A stretch of DNA of 64,000 nt, from the NCBI GenBank assembly GCA_021825925.1, contig JAKAFP010000003.1:248001-312000 (forward strand). Direction: 5' to 3'. The notes below the pieces were generated by a model, which saw nothing but the letters and a program-made list of their open reading frames with translations, was not told the origin of the DNA and searched no databases. Below are positions 31,989 through 40,675 of the stretch, piece by piece (the stretch's first letter is position 1; every line of letters starts with the position of its first letter). The translations under genes and the position numbers were made by a program. Source of the DNA: Chloroflexota bacterium. Lineage in GTDB: Bacteria > Chloroflexota > Anaerolineae > Anaerolineales > Anaerolineaceae.

Positions 31989-33986
31989 TCAATCATTCAT
32001 TTCAAGGCGAAACCGGTAGTGGCAGTCTTCTTCGAACCACATCGGGAAGTTGGTCCCCCACAGGTTGTTCAACAGGCAGAAATGCATGCCTTCTCGCATA
32101 TCGGGCTGGTGATTATTGAAATCCAGCGGAGATGGAACCCCTGGCGCCACCAGCGGTGAATCCAGCGGCAAAATATCCAATTTGCCGTCTGTGTGGCTCA
32201 ATTCAACCCGGCTGCCTGCGGCGTGCAGGTGGCGGTTGCCATTTTCAGCCACCTGGAGCGGAGAGATCATTTTTCCCATTTTTTCGATCTTCCATTCGGC
32301 AGCATCCGGAAGGATGGGAGTAAAGCCCATCCAAAGGGCTTCAGGCATGCGGCAGGCTTGCTTGTTGAACCACTGCAGGTCTATGGAGAAAGAAGACCCC
32401 TCATGAGGAAATTGGTAGGTGAGAAAAACATCTTTGGGAGCGCCGTAATTCAGCACACAGTCGTGTTCAAAAGTCATGTGAAACAGGAACTCCGCCATGC
32501 CTGGTGTTTGCCGGAAATAACTGTCGCGGATGTAGGGCTTCCAGATGGCACTGAGCGGTTTTGCCAGTTCAAGACCTGGCTTACAGAAATCTTCTTTTGG
32601 CCAGTCGCCGTTTTGGGCAGGGTTAATGATGTACTGGCTGAAAAAACGGTCATAATCTGCTGCTGAAAAAGTTTGGTAGGTCAGTTCACCCATGAGATGG
32701 GCTTCATCCACCCAGCGGGTTTGGGTCTTTCGATCAACCAAAGAAACCAGACCCACCCGCAGCGGGTTGATTTGGATCTCAAACCGCCCGGTTTGCAGGT
32801 CTATTTTTTCATTGGAGGTTTTTTGCCATTTAGAAAGGTCAGGTTTGGTGGGGCGTATGCTTTCAAGCCGTTGGCGTGCTTCCTCCGCCAGGGGGGAATC
32901 TTCGAGCGCGTTGACCGCTTTTTGGATGATGCTGCGTTTTTCGACCCATGAAGATTCAAATTTCTTGAAGTTGGGCAGACCGCGTGCGACTTTGAATTTT
33001 TCCGCCGAATAATTCTCGTGATCCCCCAGGTAGGTTTTTTCATCCATGCCCCAGGTGTGTTCGGGAACGAGCAAAAGACGCCGATTGAAGTTGAAGAAGC
33101 GTTTGTCGCTGTAATTTACTTTCTTACTTGTGAGCCATTCGCAGCGCAGTCGCAGCAATTCTCTGAAACGGCTGACTTTGATCGGATCGCTGCCAACCCC
33201 ATGGATCCAGGTGTCGCCGATCTCGGCCGTGACCACTGGCAGGCTGCTGCGCACCCCCTCCAACTTTTCGGCGAATTGATCAAGCGTCGAGGCAAACACG
33301 TTTGCGCCAGGAAACATGGCCCGTTTTTCGCGGTAAACATCCAGCACCTGATCCGGGGATTGCGGCCCAAGATTGTCACTGGTGTGTCCAAAAGCCAGAG
33401 AATCCTCCATGCCTTCGATCACAAAAGCACTACCATAGCCGCTTTCGTACATGACGATCAGTTCCGCACCGCTCTCGTCCTGCCAGCGGAAAAGCGGCGG
33501 TACACTGGGAACCGTGGAACCGGGATTTACCCCAATGTGCAAAAAGGTTATTCCTACTTCAGCCAGTAGTGGCACAATTCCGCGCGTATGGCCGGGGACG
33601 TCCGTCATTTTAGCGGCAATGGTTTTCTTGCCAAAGCGTTTATCGAGTGAATGAGAAAGCGAAAGTCCAAAACGAAAAAGCTCGGGGTCCATCAGTTCGG
33701 TATGCGTGGTGAATGGCAGGGCGTGCCAGGCTATCTCACCCAGTTCGATGGCAGCTTCCATTTCGGCGCGTTCCAGGTTATTGGCCTGTTCAAGATATTC
33801 ATAGATCAACCAGGACCCGGTTGTCCAGATGAAGCGTTCGGGGCGATCAGAGTCACGCATTTGGCGGGCCACCCGCAGCGAGGCGGGGATATATTTCTTG
33901 AAATAATTATCCACGACCCGTGATGCGTAGTCGGTAAATCCAACATCCAGATGAGTCTTGAAGATCAGATGAATATTCTGGGTCAT
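31989..33986 (-). CDS. DUF5054/GH38-like glycoside hydrolase
   Basis: A 665-residue cytoplasmic protein starting MTQNIHLIFKTHLDVGFTDY; the longer frame upstream overlaps the MFS gene and is rejected. H-x-D in THLDVGF and the MTDVPGHTRGIVPLLAEVGI and IGDTWIHGVGSDP blocks resemble the catalytic half of GH38 alpha-mannosidase-like enzymes (DUF5054 group). The C-terminal half is beta-rich (GRFEIQINPLRVGLVSLVD). No signal peptide, so it acts on imported oligosaccharides. It is 10 bases downstream of an MFS transporter. The true substrate is unknown. Confidence 0.78.
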   Translation of the reverse strand: MTQNIHLIFKTHLDVGFTDYASRVVDNYFKKYIPASLRVARQMRDSDRPERFIWTTGSWLIYEYLEQANNLERAEMEAAIELGEIAWHALPFTTHTELMDPELFRFGLSLSHSLDKRFGKKTIAAKMTDVPGHTRGIVPLLAEVGITFLHIGVNPGSTVPSVPPLFRWQDESGAELIVMYESGYGSAFVIEGMEDSLAFGHTSDNLGPQSPDQVLDVYREKRAMFPGANVFASTLDQFAEKLEGVRSSLPVVTAEIGDTWIHGVGSDPIKVSRFRELLRLRCEWLTSKKVNYSDKRFFNFNRRLLLVPEHTWGMDEKTYLGDHENYSAEKFKVARGLPNFKKFESSWVEKRSIIQKAVNALEDSPLAEEARQRLESIRPTKPDLSKWQKTSNEKIDLQTGRFEIQINPLRVGLVSLVDRKTQTRWVDEAHLMGELTYQTFSAADYDRFFSQYIINPAQNGDWPKEDFCKPGLELAKPLSAIWKPYIRDSYFRQTPGMAEFLFHMTFEHDCVLNYGAPKDVFLTYQFPHEGSSFSIDLQWFNKQACRMPEALWMGFTPILPDAAEWKIEKMGKMISPLQVAENGNRHLHAAGSRVELSHTDGKLDILPLDSPLVAPGVPSPLDFNNHQPDMREGMHFCLLNNLWGTNFPMWFEEDCHYRFRLEMND

Positions 33987-33996
33987 AAGGTTTACA

Positions 33997-35469
33997 TTAT
34001 TCCTTGGTCTTAATGATTTTTGGCAGGAGCAGAACAGACAGTAAGAAAAGACCACCGTAAAGGGCAAAGATCACCGGGTAGCCCAACCCCGGTTGAATGG
34101 CGTTGAAATAATCCGCGAGCGGACCGCCGATGCTGGACCCCACAATGCCTGCTCCGGCGCCTGCCAGGTTTGAAATACCCAGGTAACGGCCTGCATCCTT
34201 GGCCGGAACAAGATCTGTGCCGAGTGCCCAGTTGGCTGACATGAAGGTGCCGGTGCCGAGGCCCAAAAAGGCGCCCGCCACCATCACCATGGGAATGGTG
34301 CTTGAAAAGATCAGAAGCAGCGAACCGAGGGCGGCCAAAATGCCCGCCGCTGCCAGCAGCTTCTTGCGTCCCATTTTATCTGAAAGGTAACCGCCCAACA
34401 GGGATGTGATTAATAAGAACACAAAAATAACCGCTGTAAGATAAGTGGTCACGGTGGCAGGGTTGGGCACCTTGAGCACATCTTTGACAAAGAACATGGT
34501 GAAGTTGCGCGTGGACCCGATGGCGGCCAGGAACATCAAACGGGTCACTACCCACCAGATGAAGGATTTTTGATTGCGCGCTTCAGCACCAATGCCCACC
34601 TGGGCGCCAAAATAGACGCCGATGAAGATCGAGCCGGCCATGCCGAGCAGTCCCACCAGACCGACCACGACCACCCGCAGCCACAGACTGGTGGTATCTG
34701 CCGGAAGCCAGGCGGCGCTGCTTTTCACCAACCACAAGGCCAATTGCGTGACGCCCACGAAGAGGACGGTCAGCAGCAGCATGCGCAGCACCGGGCGGCC
34801 TTCAGGGCGGGGAGACTTTTCAGAAAGGGGAATTTCTTTGGTCGAAAGCACGGTCCACAGCATGGTGAGCAGATAGAATGCCATCAGGATGATGATGACC
34901 ACCCAGAATTGCTTTTTATCCAGCAGGGGGGAAATGCCAAGCACCAGGGCAGCCGGGATCATTTCCAACACGGATTTGATGCCTGAGGCGCGTCCGCGTT
35001 GATTTTCCTGCACCACATCGGGGATCAATCCCTGCTGACCTGCCTGGCTGATGTTTGAAGAAACTTGCAGCAGGATGATGCCCAATAATAGGACAACCAG
35101 AGAAGCTGTCACTCCGAAGGTGGATTGGAAGAATGCGTTCAATGGTGATTGTTGGAAGAATAAGGAGGCTCCCACCACCAATAAAAACAGAATGTTAAGC
35201 AGCGCTCCCCAAAGAATGAAGGGGCGGCGCCTTCCGAGTTTTGCAGTGCTGCGATCGCTCCACATGCCCATCACTGGTTGAATAAACATGGCCACTGCCA
35301 ACCCGGTCACGTAGACCAGGGCGGTATAGGTGTTCTTCTTCTCCGGAGGCATGAACATCAAGACCAGGGCAGGCAGCAGCAAAGGACTGATCACATTGGA
35401 GGCCATGCTCAACCCCAATTGATATCCGTTCAACCCCAGAAGTTCGTACCAGCGTTTGTCAGTTCTCAT
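33997..35469 (-). CDS. MFS transporter (sugar/cation symporter-like)
   Basis: A 490-residue, 12-helix major facilitator. Loop 2-3 signature appears as GMWSDRSTAKLGRRRPFILWG, the GPH/SLC45-like variant of the MFS motif, and a second one as GGYLSDKMGRKKLL in the C-terminal half. GGAGGATGG precedes ATG 35469. It lies between a TIM-barrel isomerase-like gene and the DUF5054 hydrolase, so it probably imports the glycoside or sugar handled by these enzymes. Confidence 0.85.
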   Translation of the reverse strand: MRTDKRWYELLGLNGYQLGLSMASNVISPLLLPALVLMFMPPEKKNTYTALVYVTGLAVAMFIQPVMGMWSDRSTAKLGRRRPFILWGALLNILFLLVVGASLFFQQSPLNAFFQSTFGVTASLVVLLLGIILLQVSSNISQAGQQGLIPDVVQENQRGRASGIKSVLEMIPAALVLGISPLLDKKQFWVVIIILMAFYLLTMLWTVLSTKEIPLSEKSPRPEGRPVLRMLLLTVLFVGVTQLALWLVKSSAAWLPADTTSLWLRVVVVGLVGLLGMAGSIFIGVYFGAQVGIGAEARNQKSFIWWVVTRLMFLAAIGSTRNFTMFFVKDVLKVPNPATVTTYLTAVIFVFLLITSLLGGYLSDKMGRKKLLAAAGILAALGSLLLIFSSTIPMVMVAGAFLGLGTGTFMSANWALGTDLVPAKDAGRYLGISNLAGAGAGIVGSSIGGPLADYFNAIQPGLGYPVIFALYGGLFLLSVLLLPKIIKTKE

Positions 35470-35485
35470 CTTCCATCCTCCGGAA

Positions 35486-35507
35486 TAATTGTTTCTAGAA
35501 ATAATTA
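35486..35507. repeat. Palindrome family copy 5 (TTTC-NN-GAAA type)
   Basis: TAATTGTTTC-TA-GAAATAATTA is the best copy, with nine of ten arm pairs matching. It overlaps the stop codon of the TIM-barrel gene and directly precedes the MFS ribosome-binding site. Confidence 0.6.
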
Positions 35508-36398
35508 CGACAAAGCCTTGGGATAGACCCTGTGGATGTGATCAAGGGATTGTTTTGCCTGGGCAATGGTCAATTCAAATATGATCGGACCTGCATAATT
35601 GGCTGCTTCAAGGCGATTAAGCAGACGCGCCACATCCACGTCGCCAGTGCCGAGCGGGGAATGGTCTTTGCCGTAGCCGATCTTGCGTTCGGGTCCCTGC
35701 CAGGGGCCATCGTGCAGATGGATCTCACCCAGGCGGGGCAGCACCTTTTCCAGCACCTCAAAAAGTTCCACTGCACCTGAAAAGCCCACCATCACATGGC
35801 CGGTATCCAGGCAAAGTGAAAGATCCAACGCCTCTGCCATTTCGAAAGTCAGATCAAAGGGGAATTCAATGGTCTCAATGGCAAGCTTGCGGCTGTTGAG
35901 ACCGGTTTCCGCCAGCAGTTCGCGGATGGTTTGCATGGCGTTCGCCTGAAATTGCTTGAGGATCATCATCTTGCCGAGATCCGGTAGGCGCATATTATAG
36001 AATTCGGAAGCCAGTGCGCCGGTGGCGTGCAATACATAGCTTTTGGGGTGCAGCGGCTGGGTCGCCTTGATCACGTCAATCAATGCGCTGGCCGACCCTG
36101 AGCGCACCGGCTGCAGCAGGGTGGAAGGTTCAACCGACCAAAGCGGCAGATGAACGGTATAGTCAAGGTCTTTTTCGATCTTTAATTGCGAAAGTTTTTC
36201 GATGGAGGGTCTTGAATAAGCCTGTTGGAAGAACAGCATCAGGTCCCCGCCCAGTTCGATCAGGTTGAAGCCCTGATCTGCGATGCCTCTCACCAATTCG
36301 GAATGGTCAAACGCGGTCAGCGCCGCCATGATCTCCTGGAGGGACCTGCCCTGGGGTATGAGAGCGTCCATCTGCATGGCCATAATTCCAAACTGCAT
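35505..36398 (-). CDS. AP-endonuclease-2-like TIM-barrel protein (sugar isomerase/epimerase or CbiR-like)
   Basis: A 297-residue TIM barrel of the xylose-isomerase-like/AP_endonuc_2 superfamily. Putative metal ligands lie in LAIETIEFPFD, LCLDTGHVMVGF, GEIHLHDGP and IIFELT. ATG 36398 has GGAGG five bases upstream. Neighbouring carbohydrate genes suggest a sugar phosphate isomerase. The superfamily also includes the cobamide-remodelling hydrolase CbiR, worth considering because a cobalamin riboswitch controls the unit just upstream (nrdDG). The sequence alone does not decide. Confidence 0.72.
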   Translation of the reverse strand: MQFGIMAMQMDALIPQGRSLQEIMAALTAFDHSELVRGIADQGFNLIELGGDLMLFFQQAYSRPSIEKLSQLKIEKDLDYTVHLPLWSVEPSTLLQPVRSGSASALIDVIKATQPLHPKSYVLHATGALASEFYNMRLPDLGKMMILKQFQANAMQTIRELLAETGLNSRKLAIETIEFPFDLTFEMAEALDLSLCLDTGHVMVGFSGAVELFEVLEKVLPRLGEIHLHDGPWQGPERKIGYGKDHSPLGTGDVDVARLLNRLEAANYAGPIIFELTIAQAKQSLDHIHRVYPKALS

Positions 36399-36556
36399 GG
36401 TGACCTCCGTTTGAGGTGCAAGGGTGATTTTTGCGCTCATTCATCTTAGCGATTGCAGAAAAACTTGTCAAGCGATAAAACAAAAGACACCATTAGCCGC
36501 AGCCTGGTGGCAATGTCAGGAATAATGAATTTTAACTGCCAAGTGTGGTTTAAGAC

Positions 36557-37060
36557 TTATTCATCAAGCTGAACTTCGATCACCCTGCCAGAACGAAGGC
36601 TGTCTTGAACGGCGATCAGGCGCTGATTGGATGATCCGCGAAAAGGCAGGTCATAACACAACAATGATTGTACGAAGGGACCATCCACCAGCACATCACA
36701 GGCTTTCAACAACTCAAGCCTGTCTTTATCGCCTTGCGCCATCAGATGTTCCCAGGTGAAACCGGTATAGGCCCAAACATCTTTTTCGTGGTTCCTGCAA
36801 TCCCTAGCGATCGCTGAGGCGGCTTGAGGTTGGAAAAAAGGATCTCCGCCGCTGAGCGTGATGCCTTTGATCAAGGGGGAATAAGGAATTTGTTCGATCA
36901 CCGTTTCGATTTCAAGCGCGTTCCCACCCTCAAAGGTCCATGTTTGTGGATTATGGCATCCGACACAGTGATGTTTGCAGCCTTGAAAGAAGATCGTGGT
37001 TCGAAAGCCGGGACCATCAGTAACGCTCTCATTGACGATCCCGGCGATTTGAACTTTCAT
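36557..37060 (-). CDS. nrdG: Anaerobic ribonucleotide reductase activating protein
   Basis: NrdG is a radical-SAM enzyme that installs the glycyl radical on NrdD. The 167 residues carry the C-x3-C-x2-C cluster motif (CKHHCVGC) near residue 30, followed by NPQTWTFEGG, and the SAM-binding GGDPFFQPQ. Its start shares one base with the nrdD stop (TAATG), so the two are translationally coupled and under the same cobalamin riboswitch. The length is typical. Confidence 0.95.
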   Translation of the reverse strand: MKVQIAGIVNESVTDGPGFRTTIFFQGCKHHCVGCHNPQTWTFEGGNALEIETVIEQIPYSPLIKGITLSGGDPFFQPQAASAIARDCRNHEKDVWAYTGFTWEHLMAQGDKDRLELLKACDVLVDGPFVQSLLCYDLPFRGSSNQRLIAVQDSLRSGRVIEVQLDE

Positions 37061-39174
37061 TAATGCAGCCTCGATCCGGACTGTTGCACCTTATGCGGAT
37101 GTCTGTCTGCCAATTCGGCTTTTTTCGCGTCATTAAAGCGGTCAACGGTTGAGAGATATCCGGTAATTCGCCTGATCTTGCGAATATCCGATGAGCCGCA
37201 AACCGGGCAGGTTTCTTCGATCACCCCGTGATGGGAGCAAGCCAGGCACTCGTCTATGGGGAAATTGATGCCCACATAACCCATGTCGCAAGAGGCCATG
37301 TGGTGCAGCAATGCTTCATAAGCTTCAAGGTTGTGGATGGGAGGCGCATCCATTTCAACATAGCTAATATGGCCTGCGTTGGTGAGCTGATGATAGGGTC
37401 CTTCAACCTGACATTTTTCAAAGGAAGAGAGATCAAATTTAACAGGAATGTGGAAACTGTTGGAGTAATACTCTTTGTCCGTCACCCCTTCAATTACTCC
37501 GTAGGCTTTACGGTCCATTGAAACAAATCGCCCTGACAATCCCTCAGCCGGTGTCGCCAAAAGGGTATAGTTCAAATCGTATTCATCGCTGAAACGATCC
37601 ACCAGCTTGCGCATGTATGCGACGATCTCCAGACCGATCTTTCTTGCGCTCTCATCCTGTCCATGGTGTTTGCCGGTCAGGCTGGCCAGAGCCTCGGCCA
37701 AACCGATGAATCCGATGGAAAGGGTGCCATTCTTTATCACTTCGCCGATCTCATCTGAAGGATGCAGATTCTCTGAACCGATGTAAATACCCTGGCCCAT
37801 CAAGAAGGGCATGTCACAAACACGCAGATGAGACTGAATCTGAAAGCGGTGGTGCAATTGGCGGGCTACCAGATCCATGGTGGATTCAAGTTCTTTGAAG
37901 AAAACATCCAAATTGTGGTTTGCCTTGATTGCAATGCGAGGCAGATTTATGGTGGAGAAAGAAAGATTGCCGCGGCCATCCGCAACGGAGGGGCCTTTTC
38001 TGTTGGCGATCACACGCGTTCGGCAGCCCATATAAGCCACTTCCGTGTCAAAAGATTGATTGAAGCTGGAATCCATGAAAGAGAAGGTGGGATTCATTCG
38101 ATGGGCAGATACGCGCATGGCCAGTTTAAACAGATCATAGTTGGGGTCGCCCGGGTTGAAGTTGACACCCGCTTTGATCCTAAAAATGATATTGGGGAAA
38201 ATGGGGGTTTCGCCGCGTCCCAGCCCCTTTTCGTAGGCTTTTAAGAGACCGGCAATTACCATGCGGCCTTCTGGCGTTGTGTCACAACCCAAATTGATCG
38301 AACTGAAAGGCACCTGCGCGCCAGCCCGGCTGTGCATGGAATTCAGGTTATAGACCAGGGCTTCCATGGCCTGGTAGACCTCAAATTCCGAGGCTCCAGA
38401 CACAAACTTGGCCATATCACGATCGAAAAAGGCAAAGGACTGCCCGCCGTGCATATCATTCTGGGAACTCTGCAAGATGATCGCGGCCAGAGCGGTCGCA
38501 GAAGAGGGCCGTTTGGGAGGTCGAATAAATCCATGGCCGGTATTGAAACCATTGCTCAGTAGTTTTCCCAATGGAATTTGTACGCAGGTGAGCGTCTTGC
38601 CGTAGAAATCAAGGTCATGGATATGAATATCGCCGTTTCGATGGGCTTGAGACATTTCCTCAGGGATCAAGCGGGACAGGTAGTACTGCCGGCTGGCAGC
38701 AGAGGCAATTTGCAGCATCTTCGCGGAGGGAGAATTCCCGACGTTTGCGTTCTCACGATTCGTTTCAACAAGGATCTCTTCCACAACGTCCATCAGTTCT
38801 GAACGAGCCTCCCTGATGCGGGTACGCCGATCACGGTAGAGGATGTAAGCCTTGGCTGTTTTTGCATGACCGCGTTCGATCAGTACCTTCTCAACCGCGT
38901 CTTGCACTTCTTCAACTGTGGGGACGTTCTGTTTGGAGTATTCTTTCACATACCTGACGACCACAGCAGCCAATTCATCAGCTAGATCACGATCGTTACC
39001 GCCAACGGCTTTAACGGCTCCAAAGATGGCGTCTGCAATTTTGGTGGTGTCAAATTCAACGATGCGTCCATCCCGTTTGCGGATCCACATGGCGGGTTTG
39101 TTTGAATCGTTGCTTGAAGAACCTTCAATTTCCACAATCCGGACATTTTTCTGAGCACTACCATCCATGTTCAT
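37060..39174 (-). CDS. nrdD: Anaerobic (class III) ribonucleoside-triphosphate reductase
   Basis: NrdD reduces ribonucleotides to deoxyribonucleotides with a glycyl radical and is oxygen sensitive. The 704 residues start with an ATP-cone (WIRKRDGRIVEFDTTKI). The catalytic barrel contains the active-site cysteine in YMGCRTRV. Near the C terminus are the zinc site (two C-x2-C pairs, CLAC and CPVC) and the radical glycine (about G672) in RRITGYLSTVDRFN. ATG 39174 is chosen because GGAG lies six bases upstream. A cobalamin riboswitch with an intrinsic terminator sits directly before it. Confidence 0.96.
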   Translation of the reverse strand: MNMDGSAQKNVRIVEIEGSSSNDSNKPAMWIRKRDGRIVEFDTTKIADAIFGAVKAVGGNDRDLADELAAVVVRYVKEYSKQNVPTVEEVQDAVEKVLIERGHAKTAKAYILYRDRRTRIREARSELMDVVEEILVETNRENANVGNSPSAKMLQIASAASRQYYLSRLIPEEMSQAHRNGDIHIHDLDFYGKTLTCVQIPLGKLLSNGFNTGHGFIRPPKRPSSATALAAIILQSSQNDMHGGQSFAFFDRDMAKFVSGASEFEVYQAMEALVYNLNSMHSRAGAQVPFSSINLGCDTTPEGRMVIAGLLKAYEKGLGRGETPIFPNIIFRIKAGVNFNPGDPNYDLFKLAMRVSAHRMNPTFSFMDSSFNQSFDTEVAYMGCRTRVIANRKGPSVADGRGNLSFSTINLPRIAIKANHNLDVFFKELESTMDLVARQLHHRFQIQSHLRVCDMPFLMGQGIYIGSENLHPSDEIGEVIKNGTLSIGFIGLAEALASLTGKHHGQDESARKIGLEIVAYMRKLVDRFSDEYDLNYTLLATPAEGLSGRFVSMDRKAYGVIEGVTDKEYYSNSFHIPVKFDLSSFEKCQVEGPYHQLTNAGHISYVEMDAPPIHNLEAYEALLHHMASCDMGYVGINFPIDECLACSHHGVIEETCPVCGSSDIRKIRRITGYLSTVDRFNDAKKAELADRHPHKVQQSGSRLH

Positions 39175-39217
39175 TATTTTCTCCATCATAAAATATTGAG
39201 GTTCTTCAGCTTGTCTG

Positions 39218-39248
39218 TAAAAAAAGCTCAATCCTTGTGGACTGAGCT
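39218..39248 (-). terminator. Expression-platform terminator of the cobalamin riboswitch
   Basis: On the minus strand AGCTCAGTCC-ACAA-GGATTGAGCT forms a 10-bp stem (one G-U pair) followed by TTTTTT. It ends about 45 bp before the nrdD start, so folding of this hairpin would stop transcription of nrdDG. Confidence 0.85.
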
Positions 39249-39425
39249 GAGAAGTTGTGTATCAACATCATTCGAAAAACGAATGCTTCTTGCTCGAGAA
39301 GGATATGCATACAAAAGTCATCAAGTATGGGGGTCTGACTTCCTGGTTTTTACCAAGTTACAGTTGCGGCACAGTGCTGGATTTTCACCAGCTTCCACCA
39401 AATCGGTCCCCTAATCAGGTTTCTT
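39218..39425 (-). promoter_or_regulatory. Cobalamin (AdoCbl) riboswitch controlling nrdDG
   Basis: Read on the minus strand, the B12-box region GGTGAAAATCCAGCACTGTG continues CCGCAACTGTAA, the family's most conserved stretch. It is preceded by an A-GGGGACC segment and followed by CCAGGAAGTCAGAC, another conserved block. The order and spacing match the cobalamin aptamer. A strong intrinsic terminator closes the element, so ligand binding should switch the downstream class III reductase off. This gap (39175-39519) has no other gene. Confidence 0.92.
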
Positions 39426-39519
39426 GATGATCAATTTTTGAAAGAACAATACATCAATAACGCTATTATCCATGATTAGAAATCAAAGCACAAGAAAATT
39501 TAATTTAAAAAATCCGAAT

Positions 39520-39864
39520 TTATAAGACCAATATCACCACCAGCAGGACCTCGGTAGCCAGGCTGATCAAGTTGGATCTCACCATGGATTTATCCAGCAC
39601 CATGGAAACGCCGCGGATGGCTGCTATGGCAGCGTAAGTGATCCCAAGCGTTAAATAGACCTCGCGGGTTGGAAAGATCAAAGCTGCAATACCAAGCCCA
39701 ACAAAGGTGCCACCCATGACGGCTCTAATTTCTGTGATCGCCCGCGGGCTGGAAGCTTCAAGCCCGGTAAACCCCTTGATCTTTTTGGGTTGTACGAGAG
39801 AGTACACCCCCGTTAGTAGTGTCACAACAACAGCAAAAATTTTAAGAATTTGGATGAAGTCCAT
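39520..39864 (-). CDS. DUF4345-like small membrane protein
   Basis: A 114-residue protein with four predicted membrane helices. SSPRAITEIRAVMGGTFVGLGIAAL followed by REVYLTLGITYAAIAAIRGVSMVLD is the pattern of DUF4345 proteins. Function is unknown. It is transcribed toward the riboswitch but is separated from it by about 95 bp, and it is divergent from the superoxide dismutase gene. Confidence 0.75.
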   Translation of the reverse strand: MDFIQILKIFAVVVTLLTGVYSLVQPKKIKGFTGLEASSPRAITEIRAVMGGTFVGLGIAALIFPTREVYLTLGITYAAIAAIRGVSMVLDKSMVRSNLISLATEVLLVVILVL

Positions 39865-40020
39865 GTTATTTTCCTTTCATTACTCTTATTTATTTCATTA
39901 TAGGTTCAAACGGGAGGATTACAACTCGTTGTAGAGCGTTGCCCATAATATGGAATTTTATATATATTATTAATAAAAACCCCTTGTATTCTCTTTTTAT
40001 TTGGAGTATTATTATCTTAA

Positions 40021-40038
40021 ATATGATATTAATCACAA
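40021..40038 (+). promoter_or_regulatory. FNR/CRP-like dyad upstream of superoxide dismutase
   Basis: ATATGAT-ATTA-ATCACAA has the TGAT-N4-ATCA core and shares its first 15 bases with the dyad before the O-methyltransferase gene at 21866-21883. It ends 16 bp before the sod start codon. Confidence 0.45.
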
Positions 40039-40054
40039 AGAGAGAGCAAACATC

Positions 40055-40672
40055 ATGACTACACTATTTGAATTACCTTCTTTAAAATTCGCGTTCAATG
40101 CACTTGAACCTGCAATTGATGCTAAAACGATGGAAATCCATCATGACAAACACCATGCCACTTATGTCAACAACCTCAACAAGGCTTTTGAATCCGCTCC
40201 GGAGTATTATGCTCAGCCGCTTGAAAAAACCTTACGTGAGATCAACAAGGTTCCAGAAGCCATTCGTACTGCAGTGAGAAACAATGGCGGCGGTCATGCC
40301 AACCACACCCTTTTCTGGGAAGTCTTAACTCCTGGTGGAAAGAAAGGACCTTCGGGAGCTTTGTTATCAGAGCTTGAAAAAAGTTTCTTATCATTGGATG
40401 GCTTTATGGAGAAATTTACTTCAGCAGCCACCACCCGTTTTGGTTCTGGTTGGGCCTGGCTGGTGCTCGATAATGAAAAGAAGCTTCAGGTTTACTCCAC
40501 TGCCAATCAGGACAGCCCATTAATGGATAATCACGTTCCTTTGCTGGCTCTGGATGTCTGGGAGCATGCCTACTATCTGAATTATCAGAATCGTCGTCCC
40601 GATTACATCAAAGCCTTTTGGTCTGTGGTGAACTGGAGTTTCGTGGAACAGGAATACGCCAAAACTAGGTAA
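40055..40672 (+). CDS. Superoxide dismutase, Fe/Mn family
   Basis: This enzyme dismutates superoxide to oxygen and peroxide. The 205 residues start MTTLFELPSLKFAFNALEP; ATG 40055 matches the family's N terminus. Metal ligands are in MEIHHDKHHATYV, GGHANHTLFWE, and the signature DVWEHAYYL (Asp and His). GSGWAWLVLDNEKK is the usual core strand. Whether iron or manganese is used is not certain. An FNR-like dyad lies upstream, and a foldable transcript element with a terminator lies downstream. Confidence 0.95.
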   Translation: MTTLFELPSLKFAFNALEPAIDAKTMEIHHDKHHATYVNNLNKAFESAPEYYAQPLEKTLREINKVPEAIRTAVRNNGGGHANHTLFWEVLTPGGKKGPSGALLSELEKSFLSLDGFMEKFTSAATTRFGSGWAWLVLDNEKKLQVYSTANQDSPLMDNHVPLLALDVWEHAYYLNYQNRRPDYIKAFWSVVNWSFVEQEYAKTR

Positions 40673-40675
40673 GTC

